Shown piece after piece: positions 51,879-59,272 of a stretch of DNA of 64,000 nt (its first letter is position 1; each line of letters starts with the position of its first letter). The notes under the pieces were generated by a model, which worked only from the letters and a program-made list of their open reading frames with translations, was not told where the DNA came from and did no database searches. The stretch is from Kordia sp050633145 (GTDB taxonomy: Bacteria > Bacteroidota > Bacteroidia > Flavobacteriales > Flavobacteriaceae). The stretch is taken from positions 1 to 64,000 of the forward strand of contig NZ_JBOEFY010000001.1 of the NCBI RefSeq assembly GCF_050633145.1, given 5' to 3'. The translations under genes were made by a program, and so were the position numbers.

Positions 51879-52295
51879 TTACTCTTGTTTTATATACTTT
51901 TCACTACAAGCTTCAATGCAAGGATGATAGATTATTAAATTTCTTTCATTTGATATTTCAAAATTGATGGTTAAAGGAGCAGCATTGGCACATTCCGGAA
52001 CATCAATAACTCCTGTAACAGTTGAATAGGTTCCACTACTAGCTTCCGGTTCAGTTATTACTAACATATTACAAAGTGAATAGTTTGATGTAATTTCTCC
52101 GTTAGCACTAAAGGTTAGCGTTTTATCACTTGTAATTGCAATGTATTCTCCACTTCCATCTCCAGGATCTGCAAGATATTCTATCAGTTTCCAATTTCCA
52201 ACAAGTGAGACTTCTTCAGGTGTTGAGCTGTTATCATCATTATTGCAAGAAATAAAAAGTGCTGCTAAGACTAAAAGTAAAAGTAAATTTTTCAT
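51879..52295 (-). CDS. Lipocalin-like lipoprotein
   Basis: A 138-residue protein with a lipoprotein signal peptide (MKNLLLLLVLAALFISC) and a small beta-barrel of the lipocalin-like/META type: LVGNWKLIEYLADPGDGSGEYIAI, KTLTFSANGEITSNYSLC, GTYSTVTGVIDVPEC, LIIYHPCIEACSEKYIK. Such proteins bind small hydrophobic ligands or shield the envelope. It lies between an intact precursor (52411) and a decayed one (51804), both on the same strand. Confidence 0.82.
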   Translation of the reverse strand: MKNLLLLLVLAALFISCNNDDNSSTPEEVSLVGNWKLIEYLADPGDGSGEYIAITSDKTLTFSANGEITSNYSLCNMLVITEPEASSGTYSTVTGVIDVPECANAAPLTINFEISNERNLIIYHPCIEACSEKYIKQE

Positions 52296-52368
52296 GGTTT
52301 TAATGTTTTTTGGTGAACTCTCCTACTTTGTAGATGTAGTAAATAACATTTGGTTGCGTGCAAATAAA

Positions 52369-52399
52369 AAAAGCTGTGTACATGACATACACAGCTTTT
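52369..52399 (-). terminator. Terminator of precursor 52411-52590
   Basis: AAAAGCTGTGTA/TACACAGCTTTT stem (52369-52380 with 52388-52399) and a T-run on the minus strand. Confidence 0.82.
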
Positions 52400-52410
52400 G
52401 ATACTATTTT

Positions 52411-52590
52411 TTACAGCTCACAATCCCAAACAGTATGGCATTCTGTGTCTGTACAATCTCTTTCGGTTGCACAATCACAAATGGAATTATCTGTCCACCA
52501 TGACCCAGTTCCTCCATTTAATTGATTTTCGCGTAAACTTGAGATTGATTTTTTGTTTAATTCTAATGATTTCAACTTTCTTTTTTTCAT
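52411..52590 (-). CDS. Double-glycine precursor peptide (LNKKSIS leader)
   Basis: A 59-residue peptide. The leader MKKRKLKSLELNKKSISSL ends in QLNGG at about residue 27. The core has six Cys with acidic and Trp residues (SICDCATERDCTDTEC, VWDCEL). Its 3' end was duplicated to 51804-51854. Precedes the lipocalin-like gene on the same strand but has its own strong terminator. Confidence 0.78.
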   Translation of the reverse strand: MKKRKLKSLELNKKSISSLRENQLNGGTGSWWTDNSICDCATERDCTDTECHTVWDCEL

Positions 52591-52864
52591 GATATAAGTA
52601 TTTTGGTTAAATAATAAAATTAGTGAATTGATTCTGTGGTATATACTGAATCAATCCTTTAATATGATACTGTAATTCATCAAATTTTATACCAAAAAAA
52701 GTAATACAATTTATACTTGATTTGTAGTGTAATAATTATTTAAGTTATCTAATTGATATTATTCTTATAAAAGTTCACTCAATAAAATAGATCGTTCACT
52801 CATTCTCTATTTTTAAATTCAATTATTACTCTTAAATTACAGTATAATTAAGAAAACAACCATT

Positions 52865-53422
52865 TTGAAAAAGATAATTTTACCAATTTTATTATTAATT
52901 TCTTTTCTACAACTTAGCTGTAATCAAACTAGTGCAGATACTAAAAAGCCACTTTCAGATACCGAAGAAAAAGAATCACGCGCTAACAATTTAAAGGATT
53001 GGACTTATCATATTACCTACGATGTTGAAAAAACTACAGATTCTATACAACCTATCGCAGAGATTGAATTTAAAAGAACTAAAGTTATTGAAGATAAAAA
53101 GCGTGAGAGCATTCATATAAAAGAATGGCTACCTTCTATGGAATTTAATATATATAAGATTCAAGATTTACAATTTTGCAAACAGAAATCTGATTTTGCA
53201 AAAAGAGCTTCAAGTTGTTCATCACCAAATCAAGGAGGTGATTTAATTGTAGTCCAAAATTTTGTTTTATTAAATTACTCTGTATGCACAAACTGTATTA
53301 GTTTTGATGATGAAATGGATTATTGCAGGCCTTTTATTAAAGAGATTTTATCCGATTTAAATCTGAACAATAGTAGTACGCTAAAAGATTTAAAGAAAGC
53401 TATTGATAAAAAAATCAAATAG
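52865..53422 (+). CDS. Lipoprotein of unknown function
   Basis: A 185-residue protein with a lipoprotein signal peptide (MKKIILPILLLISFLQLSC) beginning with TTG at 52865. The mature part has DWTYHITYDVEKTTDSIQPIAEIEFKR-like alpha/beta sequence with several Cys (CSSPNQ, SVCTNCIS, DYCRP). No known domain recognised. Convergent with the PAP2 gene 14 bp away. Confidence 0.65.
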   Translation: MKKIILPILLLISFLQLSCNQTSADTKKPLSDTEEKESRANNLKDWTYHITYDVEKTTDSIQPIAEIEFKRTKVIEDKKRESIHIKEWLPSMEFNIYKIQDLQFCKQKSDFAKRASSCSSPNQGGDLIVVQNFVLLNYSVCTNCISFDDEMDYCRPFIKEILSDLNLNNSSTLKDLKKAIDKKIK

Positions 53423-53436
53423 TCAAACTAGCTTTG

Positions 53437-54006
53437 CTACGCATATTTCTTGATCAAAAAACTCCGTAGTTTATAAATCATTGTTCCATAAATAACACCC
53501 ACAATCATTCCTGTGAGTACATCACCTGGGAAGTGTACACCAATATAAATTCGGCTATAGCCAACAAATGCTGCCCAAATTAATAGAAAAGGAAAAATAT
53601 ATTTGAAATGCTTTCGCAAGATCAGACCTATAAAAACAGCTAAAGCCATAGCATTGGAAGCATGACCTGAGAAATAGCCATAAGCGCCACCACAGCCATC
53701 TTTTACCAAGCGCATGTGATCTACCAAATCAGGTGTATAACAAGGTCTTGAACGTAAAAAGAGTGTTTTCTTAAACAGATTTGCGGTCTGATCAGTAATC
53801 GTAATCAACAATGCAACTAAGACCAACGTAAAGATAATCTCTTTCTTTTTGTTTGTTTTTAGGATCAGAATCAACAAGAATGCATACAACGGAATGGCGT
53901 AATATTTGTTCGTGATAAACATCCAAAAACCATCCCAAGTTGGCGTTCCGAGTCCATTTAAGAATAGAAATACTTCTTTGTCAAAGTTTATTAGTTGATC
54001 GATCAT
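53437..54006 (-). CDS. PAP2-family membrane phosphatase
   Basis: A 189-residue protein with five or six membrane helices and the three PAP2 motifs: KKTLFLRSRPC (KxxxxxxRP), GYFSGHAS (SGH) and YSRIYIGVHFPGDVLTG (RxxxxxHxxxD). The family dephosphorylates lipid phosphates such as undecaprenyl pyrophosphate or phosphatidic acid at the periplasmic face. Confidence 0.93.
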   Translation of the reverse strand: MIDQLINFDKEVFLFLNGLGTPTWDGFWMFITNKYYAIPLYAFLLILILKTNKKKEIIFTLVLVALLITITDQTANLFKKTLFLRSRPCYTPDLVDHMRLVKDGCGGAYGYFSGHASNAMALAVFIGLILRKHFKYIFPFLLIWAAFVGYSRIYIGVHFPGDVLTGMIVGVIYGTMIYKLRSFLIKKYA

Positions 54007-54106
54007 AATAGCCAGAATTAATTTGAGGTTGCCCGAAAAGTATTCAAAAGAAATTTATATTATATGTTGGCAAACTAAAGCAAATTTTAAATCTCGATTA
54101 TCGAGG

Positions 54107-54334
54107 TTAATCTTCGTAACGAGACAATTCGCGATCGTAAAAGTCGTTTGCCGATTGAAATAAGTTTTCGGCTTCCGCAGATAGTTCTTTTTCATCTTCC
54201 TTATCGAATTCTTCCAACCATTCTACTTCATCATTTTCTAGGTTGATAATGAATCTAGGGAATTCTGTATGCACGATAAAAATCGCATTTGGATAATCGG
54301 TATTATCGCCTAATAAAAATTTAGGAAGCTCCAT
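54107..54334 (-). CDS. Small acidic protein
   Basis: A 75-residue soluble, highly acidic protein (VEWLEEFDKEDEKELSAEAENLFQSANDFYDRELSRYED). Its start overlaps the end of the MATE gene by 14 bp, so it is probably co-translated. A similar small gene often follows efflux or membrane genes in flavobacteria, but no function is known to me. Confidence 0.7.
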   Translation of the reverse strand: MELPKFLLGDNTDYPNAIFIVHTEFPRFIINLENDEVEWLEEFDKEDEKELSAEAENLFQSANDFYDRELSRYED

Positions 54335-55712
54335 GAGTTGTTTGCTTATTAATAAGTTTTTTTGATAAATAATTAAATCTAATATACAATAATATTGCAG
54401 AAGTTGTCAATCCTGCCAACAAACCAATCCAGATACCAGTACTTTTGTATTCTGTGTATAATCCGAGATAGTATGAGATTGGAAAACCAACAATCCAATA
54501 GGCAAAAAACGTGATTAATGTTGGAATTTTCACATCTTGTAAACCGCGTAAAATCCCCAAACCAACCACTTGTATTCCATCAGAAAGTTGAAAGAATGCA
54601 GATACTAATAATAGTTTTCCCGCAATCATTATTACTTCTTGGTTGTCTACTAAATTGGTGACATCATTTTCATTTACATATAAGGTTGGAAACCAATTGT
54701 TAAATACCATAAACATGATGGCAAAAATGATATCGATAATTAATACTAGTAAAAATAATGACAATGCAATTCGGCGTAGTTCTGAAAAACGTTTCAAACC
54801 TTTCTGATTCCCCACACGAACCGTTGCTGCGACACTTAATCCCATGGCAACCATAAACGTCATCGATGATAAATTGAGTGCTATTTGATTTGCTGCTTGC
54901 GAGTTTTTCCCTAAAATACCTGACAACCAAATTGCTGCCGTGAAAATAGCCACTTCAAAAAGCATTTGTAATGACGATGGAAATCCTAAAGAAATGATCT
55001 TATTTAGTACTGATTTTTTTATTTCTCTAAAATTGAAATTCGTAACATAATTTTTAAACTTTTGCTTGTAACGTAATAATAACCAGATAAATATCAGCAT
55101 TACTATACGTGAAACCAATGTTCCAATTGCAGCACCAATAATTCCCCATTTAGGAAAAATCCAAATTCCAAATATTAAGAAATAGTTGATAATGACATTG
55201 ACTACATTTGCCAGCAACGTTGCCCACATAGCGTATTTTGTTTGTGATAAACCATCTGCAAATTGTTTAAACGCTTGAAACATTATCAATGGAATTAAAG
55301 AAGCAGCCACTAAGTTTAAATACGGCATTGCTAAGGCTACAACTTCATCGGGTTGTTTCATTTCATACATTAACGGTTTTGCGAGTATGACTCCCAAAAA
55401 AACGGCAATTCCGATAATGGTACAAAGTATTAAACCGTGTTTTAATGCTCCTTTTACTTTTGCTTTATCTCCTGCAGCATCTGCTTCTGCAACCAATGTC
55501 GTAATCGCAGTAGAAAATCCAATACCAAGTGACATTGCAATGAATATAAAACTATTTCCAAGTGATACAGCTGCCAACTCCGCAGTTCCTAATTGTCCTA
55601 CCATGGCATTGTCTACAAAACTCACAAAGGTATGCCCTAACATACCTAAAATAATAGGCGATGCTAGTTTGAGGTTATACCTAAATTCTTTGGTGTAATT
55701 TTGTAAGATCAC
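54321..55712 (-). CDS. MATE-family multidrug/Na+ efflux transporter
   Basis: A 463-residue protein with about 12 membrane helices. MATE features: SPIILGMLGHTFVSFVDNAMVGQLGTAELAAVSLGNS, FQAFKQFADGLSQTKYAM, GWNI-like WGIIGAAIGTLVSRI, and SFFQLSDGIQVVGLGILRGLQDVKIPTLI. It exports cationic drugs or metabolites using Na+ or H+ gradients. Length is normal for the family. Confidence 0.93.
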   Translation of the reverse strand: MILQNYTKEFRYNLKLASPIILGMLGHTFVSFVDNAMVGQLGTAELAAVSLGNSFIFIAMSLGIGFSTAITTLVAEADAAGDKAKVKGALKHGLILCTIIGIAVFLGVILAKPLMYEMKQPDEVVALAMPYLNLVAASLIPLIMFQAFKQFADGLSQTKYAMWATLLANVVNVIINYFLIFGIWIFPKWGIIGAAIGTLVSRIVMLIFIWLLLRYKQKFKNYVTNFNFREIKKSVLNKIISLGFPSSLQMLFEVAIFTAAIWLSGILGKNSQAANQIALNLSSMTFMVAMGLSVAATVRVGNQKGLKRFSELRRIALSLFLLVLIIDIIFAIMFMVFNNWFPTLYVNENDVTNLVDNQEVIMIAGKLLLVSAFFQLSDGIQVVGLGILRGLQDVKIPTLITFFAYWIVGFPISYYLGLYTEYKSTGIWIGLLAGLTTSAILLYIRFNYLSKKLINKQTTHGAS

Positions 55713-55787
55713 GGGTTCTTTTTTAACGTGGCAAATATAGAGCTCTTTTATGGTAAACGCTCATACTTTAGGGCGAATTTATCCTTT

Positions 55788-55804
55788 CCATTTTATAAAT
55801 TGAA
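55788..55804 (+). repeat. 17-bp repeat before precursor 55940 (copy at 57161-57177)
   Basis: CCATTTTATAAATTGAA occurs exactly here and at 57161-57177, i.e. upstream of 55940-56140 and upstream of (antisense to) 56910-57092. It could be a shared operator for the TPR-AraC regulator at 57187. Confidence 0.45.
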
Positions 55805-55939
55805 GACGCTGTTTTTTAAATCAGAAGTACAACTGTTTTTTTCCTACATAATCTACTTTTAAATTTGTATGTATAAATTATAGAGTGGCTTAATACAATA
55901 TCGATTTATATTCAGATTATTAACTAAAAACTTAAAATT

Positions 55940-56140
55940 ATGAAGAAAAACATTTTAAACATTAAAGGTGTTTCTGCAATTTCAAAAGAAGAGCAAAGTC
56001 AAATTAATGGTGGTGCAGGTTGGCCAGGTGGCGGTATATTCAGTTGTGGATGTGACTGTGCAGGACGCGTAACAGGACCAAAGTATTGTGAAGACCTAAT
56101 TGCTTGCCCTCAAGTGTATACTTGTGGAGATGACATCTAA
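55940..56140 (+). CDS. Double-glycine precursor peptide, CGCDCAGRVTGP family, member 1
   Basis: A 66-residue peptide. Leader MKKNILNIKGVSAISKEEQ then SQINGG, the bacteriocin-type GG leader distinct from LNKKSIS. Core AGWPGGGIFSCGCDCAGRV, TGPKYC, ACPQVYTC: six Cys in the family pattern. First of three tandem paralogs on the plus strand. No terminator separates it from the second copy, so they may share a transcript. Confidence 0.82.
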   Translation: MKKNILNIKGVSAISKEEQSQINGGAGWPGGGIFSCGCDCAGRVTGPKYCEDLIACPQVYTCGDDI

Positions 56141-56161
56141 TTAATATTTCATAAGTAAAAA

Positions 56162-56198
56162 AGGTGGTTCCTGAAAAACCTGTAAATAGAGTAAGGAA
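56162..56198 (+). promoter_or_regulatory. Candidate pseudoknot leader RNA, copy C
   Basis: AGGT (56162-56165) pairs with ACCT (56178-56181) around 12 nt; TTCCT in the loop (56168-56172) pairs with AGGAA (56194-56198). The CTGAAAA and TAGAGTAA elements are present. It stands 18 bp before the ATG at 56217. This copy has the longest helices of the set. Confidence 0.55.
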
Positions 56199-56216
56199 TA
56201 ATTAAATATTTAAATC

Positions 56217-56393
56217 ATGAAAAACATTTTAAACATTAAAGGAATTTCTGCTATTTCGAAAGAAGAGCAAAGTCAAATTAATGGTGGAGCTGGATATGAT
56301 TTATCTAAGTGCGGATGCGATTGTGCAGGACGTGTAACAGGACCAAAATATTGTCCTTGGTTTATGGCTTGTCCACAAATATATACATGTTAA
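56217..56393 (+). CDS. Double-glycine precursor peptide, CGCDCAGRVTGP family, member 2
   Basis: A 58-residue peptide. Leader MKNILNIKGISAISKEEQ, SQINGG; core AGYDLSKCGCDCAGRV, TGPKYC, ACPQIYTC. It is closely related to the flanking copies. The pseudoknot leader lies directly upstream, between copies 1 and 2. Confidence 0.82.
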   Translation: MKNILNIKGISAISKEEQSQINGGAGYDLSKCGCDCAGRVTGPKYCPWFMACPQIYTC

Positions 56394-56465
56394 AATAACA
56401 TCTAACTTAAACAAATTAAAAATAAATGTAGTTATATCATAAGCAGACTATCATTTAGGGGAAAG

Positions 56466-56496
56466 AAAGGCTTCTGGTTTATATCTTGAAGCCTTT
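56466..56496 (+). terminator. Terminator of precursor 56217-56393
   Basis: AAAGGCTTC (56466-56474) with GAAGCCTTT (56488-56496), then T-rich. Confidence 0.7.
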
Positions 56497-56551
56497 TCGA
56501 ATATATACATACCTATTTACAAAACAAACTACTACAACTTTATACACAAAA

Positions 56552-56588
56552 GGGTAATTTCAAGGAAACCTATAAGTAAAGTAAAAAC
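56552..56588 (+). promoter_or_regulatory. Degenerate pseudoknot leader RNA, copy E
   Basis: GGT (56553-56555) can pair with ACC (56568-56570), again enclosing exactly 12 nt, and CCT plus an AAGTAA element follow. The second helix is reduced to TTT/AAA. It is evidently homologous to copy C but decayed. Confidence 0.35.
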
Positions 56589-56606
56589 TAACTAAATATT
56601 TTTATC

Positions 56607-56816
56607 ATGAAAAACATTTTAAACATTAAAGGAGCAACAAAAATTTCAAAAACAACACAAAGCCAAATCAATGGTGGAATAAGTCCAGGACCTGGAGGAT
56701 ATGATTTATCGAAATGCGGATGCGATTGTGCTGGACGCGTAACAGGACCTTTTTATTGCCAGTTTTCAATTGGTTGTTTGCAAGTATACACTTGTGATGA
56801 TGCGCAAACATCTTAA
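56607..56816 (+). CDS. Double-glycine precursor peptide, CGCDCAGRVTGP family, member 3
   Basis: A 69-residue peptide. Leader MKNILNIKGATKISKTTQ, SQINGG; core has GPGGYDLSKCGCDCAGRV, TGPFYC, GCLQVYTC. Third tandem copy. Convergent with the 56910-57092 precursor across a shared terminator. Confidence 0.82.
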   Translation: MKNILNIKGATKISKTTQSQINGGISPGPGGYDLSKCGCDCAGRVTGPFYCQFSIGCLQVYTCDDAQTS

Positions 56817-56850
56817 TTTTAGTAGTTATTAGGTTACTATAATCATTAAA

Positions 56851-56882
56851 AAAGGCTTCTTGTTTGGTTGCAAGAAGCCTTT
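56851..56882. terminator. Bidirectional terminator between convergent precursors
   Basis: A 12-bp perfect stem AAAGGCTTCTTG/CAAGAAGCCTTT with an A-run before and T after. Confidence 0.8.
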
Positions 56883-56909
56883 AGAATAAAATATGCAATA
56901 TGCATGATA

Positions 56910-57092
56910 TCATGTTCCTGTTTCACAGTGAATATTGTATGAAGTAGATTGTGTTGCACCTCCTTTTGGTGTGCGCGATTCATCGGCTACACAATCCATT
57001 CCTGTTGCGCCTCCTTTTGCAACAATTCTAAAAGAATTTATTTTGGCTACATTTATTTTAGTAAGTGCTAATAGTTTTCGCTTCGCTTTCAT
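56910..57092 (-). CDS. Double-glycine precursor peptide paired with TPR-AraC regulator
   Basis: A 60-residue peptide. Leader MKAKRKLLALTKINVAKINS, ending VAKGG at residue 28; the KI-x-VAKI element is shared with 14897-15130. The core contains a second GG (TPKGGATQST) and two Cys (MDCVAD, IHCETGT), with several Ser/Thr. It lies 94 bp downstream of the TPR-AraC gene on the same strand. Confidence 0.72.
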   Translation of the reverse strand: MKAKRKLLALTKINVAKINSFRIVAKGGATGMDCVADESRTPKGGATQSTSYNIHCETGT

Positions 57093-57186
57093 TGTAAGTA
57101 TATTTATTAGTTTTATTCAAGATACGCAACTACCTGTTATGAATATCATATAAAGTATTGCCATTTTATAAATTGAACAGACTTTT

Positions 57187-58866
57187 TTATCGGATCTTTT
57201 TTAGGTAAGTAGACGGGTTTTCACCAGTTTTAGCTTTAAATGCTCGTGAAAATGAACCGTGACTTTTATAACCGACTTCTTTGGCTATTGCTTTAATAGT
57301 GTACATACGAAATTTCTTATCTTCCTCTAATCGAGTGAGCGTATATTGAATGCGAAGATTGTTCAAATACTCTGTAAATGTCATCTTTTTATGCGTATTC
57401 AAAATCGTTGACAAATACGTTGTATTGGTTTCTATTTTTTTGGCGGTTGCATATAAATTATACTTTGGGTTTAAGTAGAATTCTTGCGCTTCTAAGTTTT
57501 TTAATTTAAGAAGAATTTCATCAACTGTTTTATCACTTTTTATCGACGTTTGTGATGGTGCTTTTTCTTTTTTAGGAGCAATTACTTCCGTAGATTTTTC
57601 TATTGTTGTATCTATAGTTTTCTTGTTGAATTGTCTATAAAGCAACAATCCAAACACACTAATCACAGTAATTGCAATACTTAGGAAAATGTAGAAACGT
57701 TTTTCATCTTTTTGATGTTGTGTTTCAAACTTGTTTTTAATTTTTTCAATTTCGTATTGCGTAGCAGTTTGAAACACCGTTGCTTTGTTTTCGTTTGCTA
57801 AAATTTCTTTCTGTATTTCTGCGGACTTTTGTCTATAGCTAGATTCTTTCTCAAATTGTTTAGTGCTTTTGTATATGTTTGCTTGCAACACTAAAGCGTC
57901 ATAATAATCGGTTTCTAATAGCAAATTTTTAGTATTTCGTACTTCTAAATCACTTAGTAAATTCAATGCTTGCGTAGCTTCTCCGTTTTGAAAGTGATAA
58001 TCTGCCAACAAATACATGATTTTAGAAACTTGCTTTTCATTCCCTAACTCTGTAAAAATTTCTTTAGATGCTGTTAAATTTGTGTACGCTTCAGGAAAAA
58101 TTCTTTGTGCAGTTCGGTTTTTACCTTTTAATTCAAATAAGTATGCTTTTCCTTCAATATCCTTATAATAATTGGCAATAATAATTCCTTTATCAATGTA
58201 TGACATTGCAGAATCGAGCATTTTTTCAGCTTGATATGCTTTTGCTAAAAACATGTGATAGTTGATGTAATCTTCCACATAATTGATAGAATCTTTCGCA
58301 ATTAAATCCTTCGTTTCTATTGTAGTAATGGCTTCTTTAAAACTTTGCTTGGCTTCTTGAAAATTGTTCAATTCCAAACTCAAAATTCCCATATTACCAT
58401 TTATATTGATCAATTGCATGGTACGATCGTTTCGCTGTGCTACATCATACACGTCTAACAATATTTCTCCCGCTTTGTATTTGTTTCCAAGTTCAATTTC
58501 GGTGGTTGCTATAGCTATTTTTGTTTGCACATACCGTGCGCTGTCAGCATCTTTAGCTATATGTTGCAAGGCTTTATCATATTCTGACATGGCATCTTTG
58601 TAAATACCTCTACTTTGGTAAAATTCACCTAAATAAAAATGGGCTCTATAGGTATGTACAGAATCATTAAAAGTAGTTGCCTTGTGATAATATTCCATAC
58701 GAAGCTGCATCATCGTATCTGTTTCAATTCCTTGATACTTTAATACGGTTTGCTCTGCTTCATTCAATATTTTTTCAATATCAGCATTCGTGCCAGATTG
58801 CGAAGTAGAATCCGCACAAGCGTATATTAAAAAAAACACAAGACAATATTGAAAAAAACGGTTCAT
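57187..58866 (-). CDS. TPR-transmembrane-AraC one-component regulator (paralog 3)
   Basis: A 559-residue protein from the ATG at 58866, with a lipoprotein-like signal (MNRFFQYCLVFFLIYAC), tetratricopeptide repeats (about 40-360; GIYKDAMSEYDKALQHI, NNFQEAKQSFKEAITTI), a membrane helix (YIFLSIAITVISVFGLLLY) and an AraC-type DNA-binding domain (YATAKKIETNTTYLSTILN, AIAKEVGYKSHGSFSRAFKAKTG). A lipid anchor at the N-terminus together with a membrane helix would fix the TPR part in the periplasm. Neighbour of four precursors. Confidence 0.9.
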   Translation of the reverse strand: MNRFFQYCLVFFLIYACADSTSQSGTNADIEKILNEAEQTVLKYQGIETDTMMQLRMEYYHKATTFNDSVHTYRAHFYLGEFYQSRGIYKDAMSEYDKALQHIAKDADSARYVQTKIAIATTEIELGNKYKAGEILLDVYDVAQRNDRTMQLININGNMGILSLELNNFQEAKQSFKEAITTIETKDLIAKDSINYVEDYINYHMFLAKAYQAEKMLDSAMSYIDKGIIIANYYKDIEGKAYLFELKGKNRTAQRIFPEAYTNLTASKEIFTELGNEKQVSKIMYLLADYHFQNGEATQALNLLSDLEVRNTKNLLLETDYYDALVLQANIYKSTKQFEKESSYRQKSAEIQKEILANENKATVFQTATQYEIEKIKNKFETQHQKDEKRFYIFLSIAITVISVFGLLLYRQFNKKTIDTTIEKSTEVIAPKKEKAPSQTSIKSDKTVDEILLKLKNLEAQEFYLNPKYNLYATAKKIETNTTYLSTILNTHKKMTFTEYLNNLRIQYTLTRLEEDKKFRMYTIKAIAKEVGYKSHGSFSRAFKAKTGENPSTYLKKIR

Positions 58867-59272
58867 AACGATCATTTATATCCTTGGGAAAATATACTTT
58901 TTTAAAAAAAATGACAAAGCATTCTGTTTACTTTTTTCAAAAACCTAAAAAAACATTCTTAACAGACATCTAATTTGAAGCTAAAACAGGCTCTTTATAA
59001 GTACTTTAACTTGGTTTAAGAGACTCAGAATACATTATAACGTGTAGATAGAGTTATCAGGGATCAAGCTGTTAGAACTAACAAAGATCAATTCAACTAT
59101 TATTAATATAATTTAATAAAAAAACGATATTTAAATACATCTTAAATATCGCTTTTTTTATTGTTTTGGTTTAATGTACTTTGAGTTGTAATGATTTGTA
59201 ATTGCAATATGAATACACTTTGAATTACTGGCTAACCAATAACTAGCAACTAAAAATTAACAACCAAGAATT
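58867..59272. other. Intergenic region before purC
   Basis: 406 bp. Contains the terminator at 59125-59151 and otherwise AT-rich sequence, including the promoter region of 57187-58866 at its left. No gene supported. Confidence 0.5.
59125..59151 (-). terminator. Terminator of purC
   Basis: CGATATTTAA (59125-59134) with TTAAATATCG (59142-59151), flanked by an A-run and a T-run, so usable in both directions. Confidence 0.7.

Noticed and set aside
52300..52345. Another copy of the pseudoknot leader before 51879-52295
   Set aside because: It contains GTAGGAGAG-like sequence, but lacks the GGN-GG and CYGAAAA-NCC parts and cannot form the first helix.
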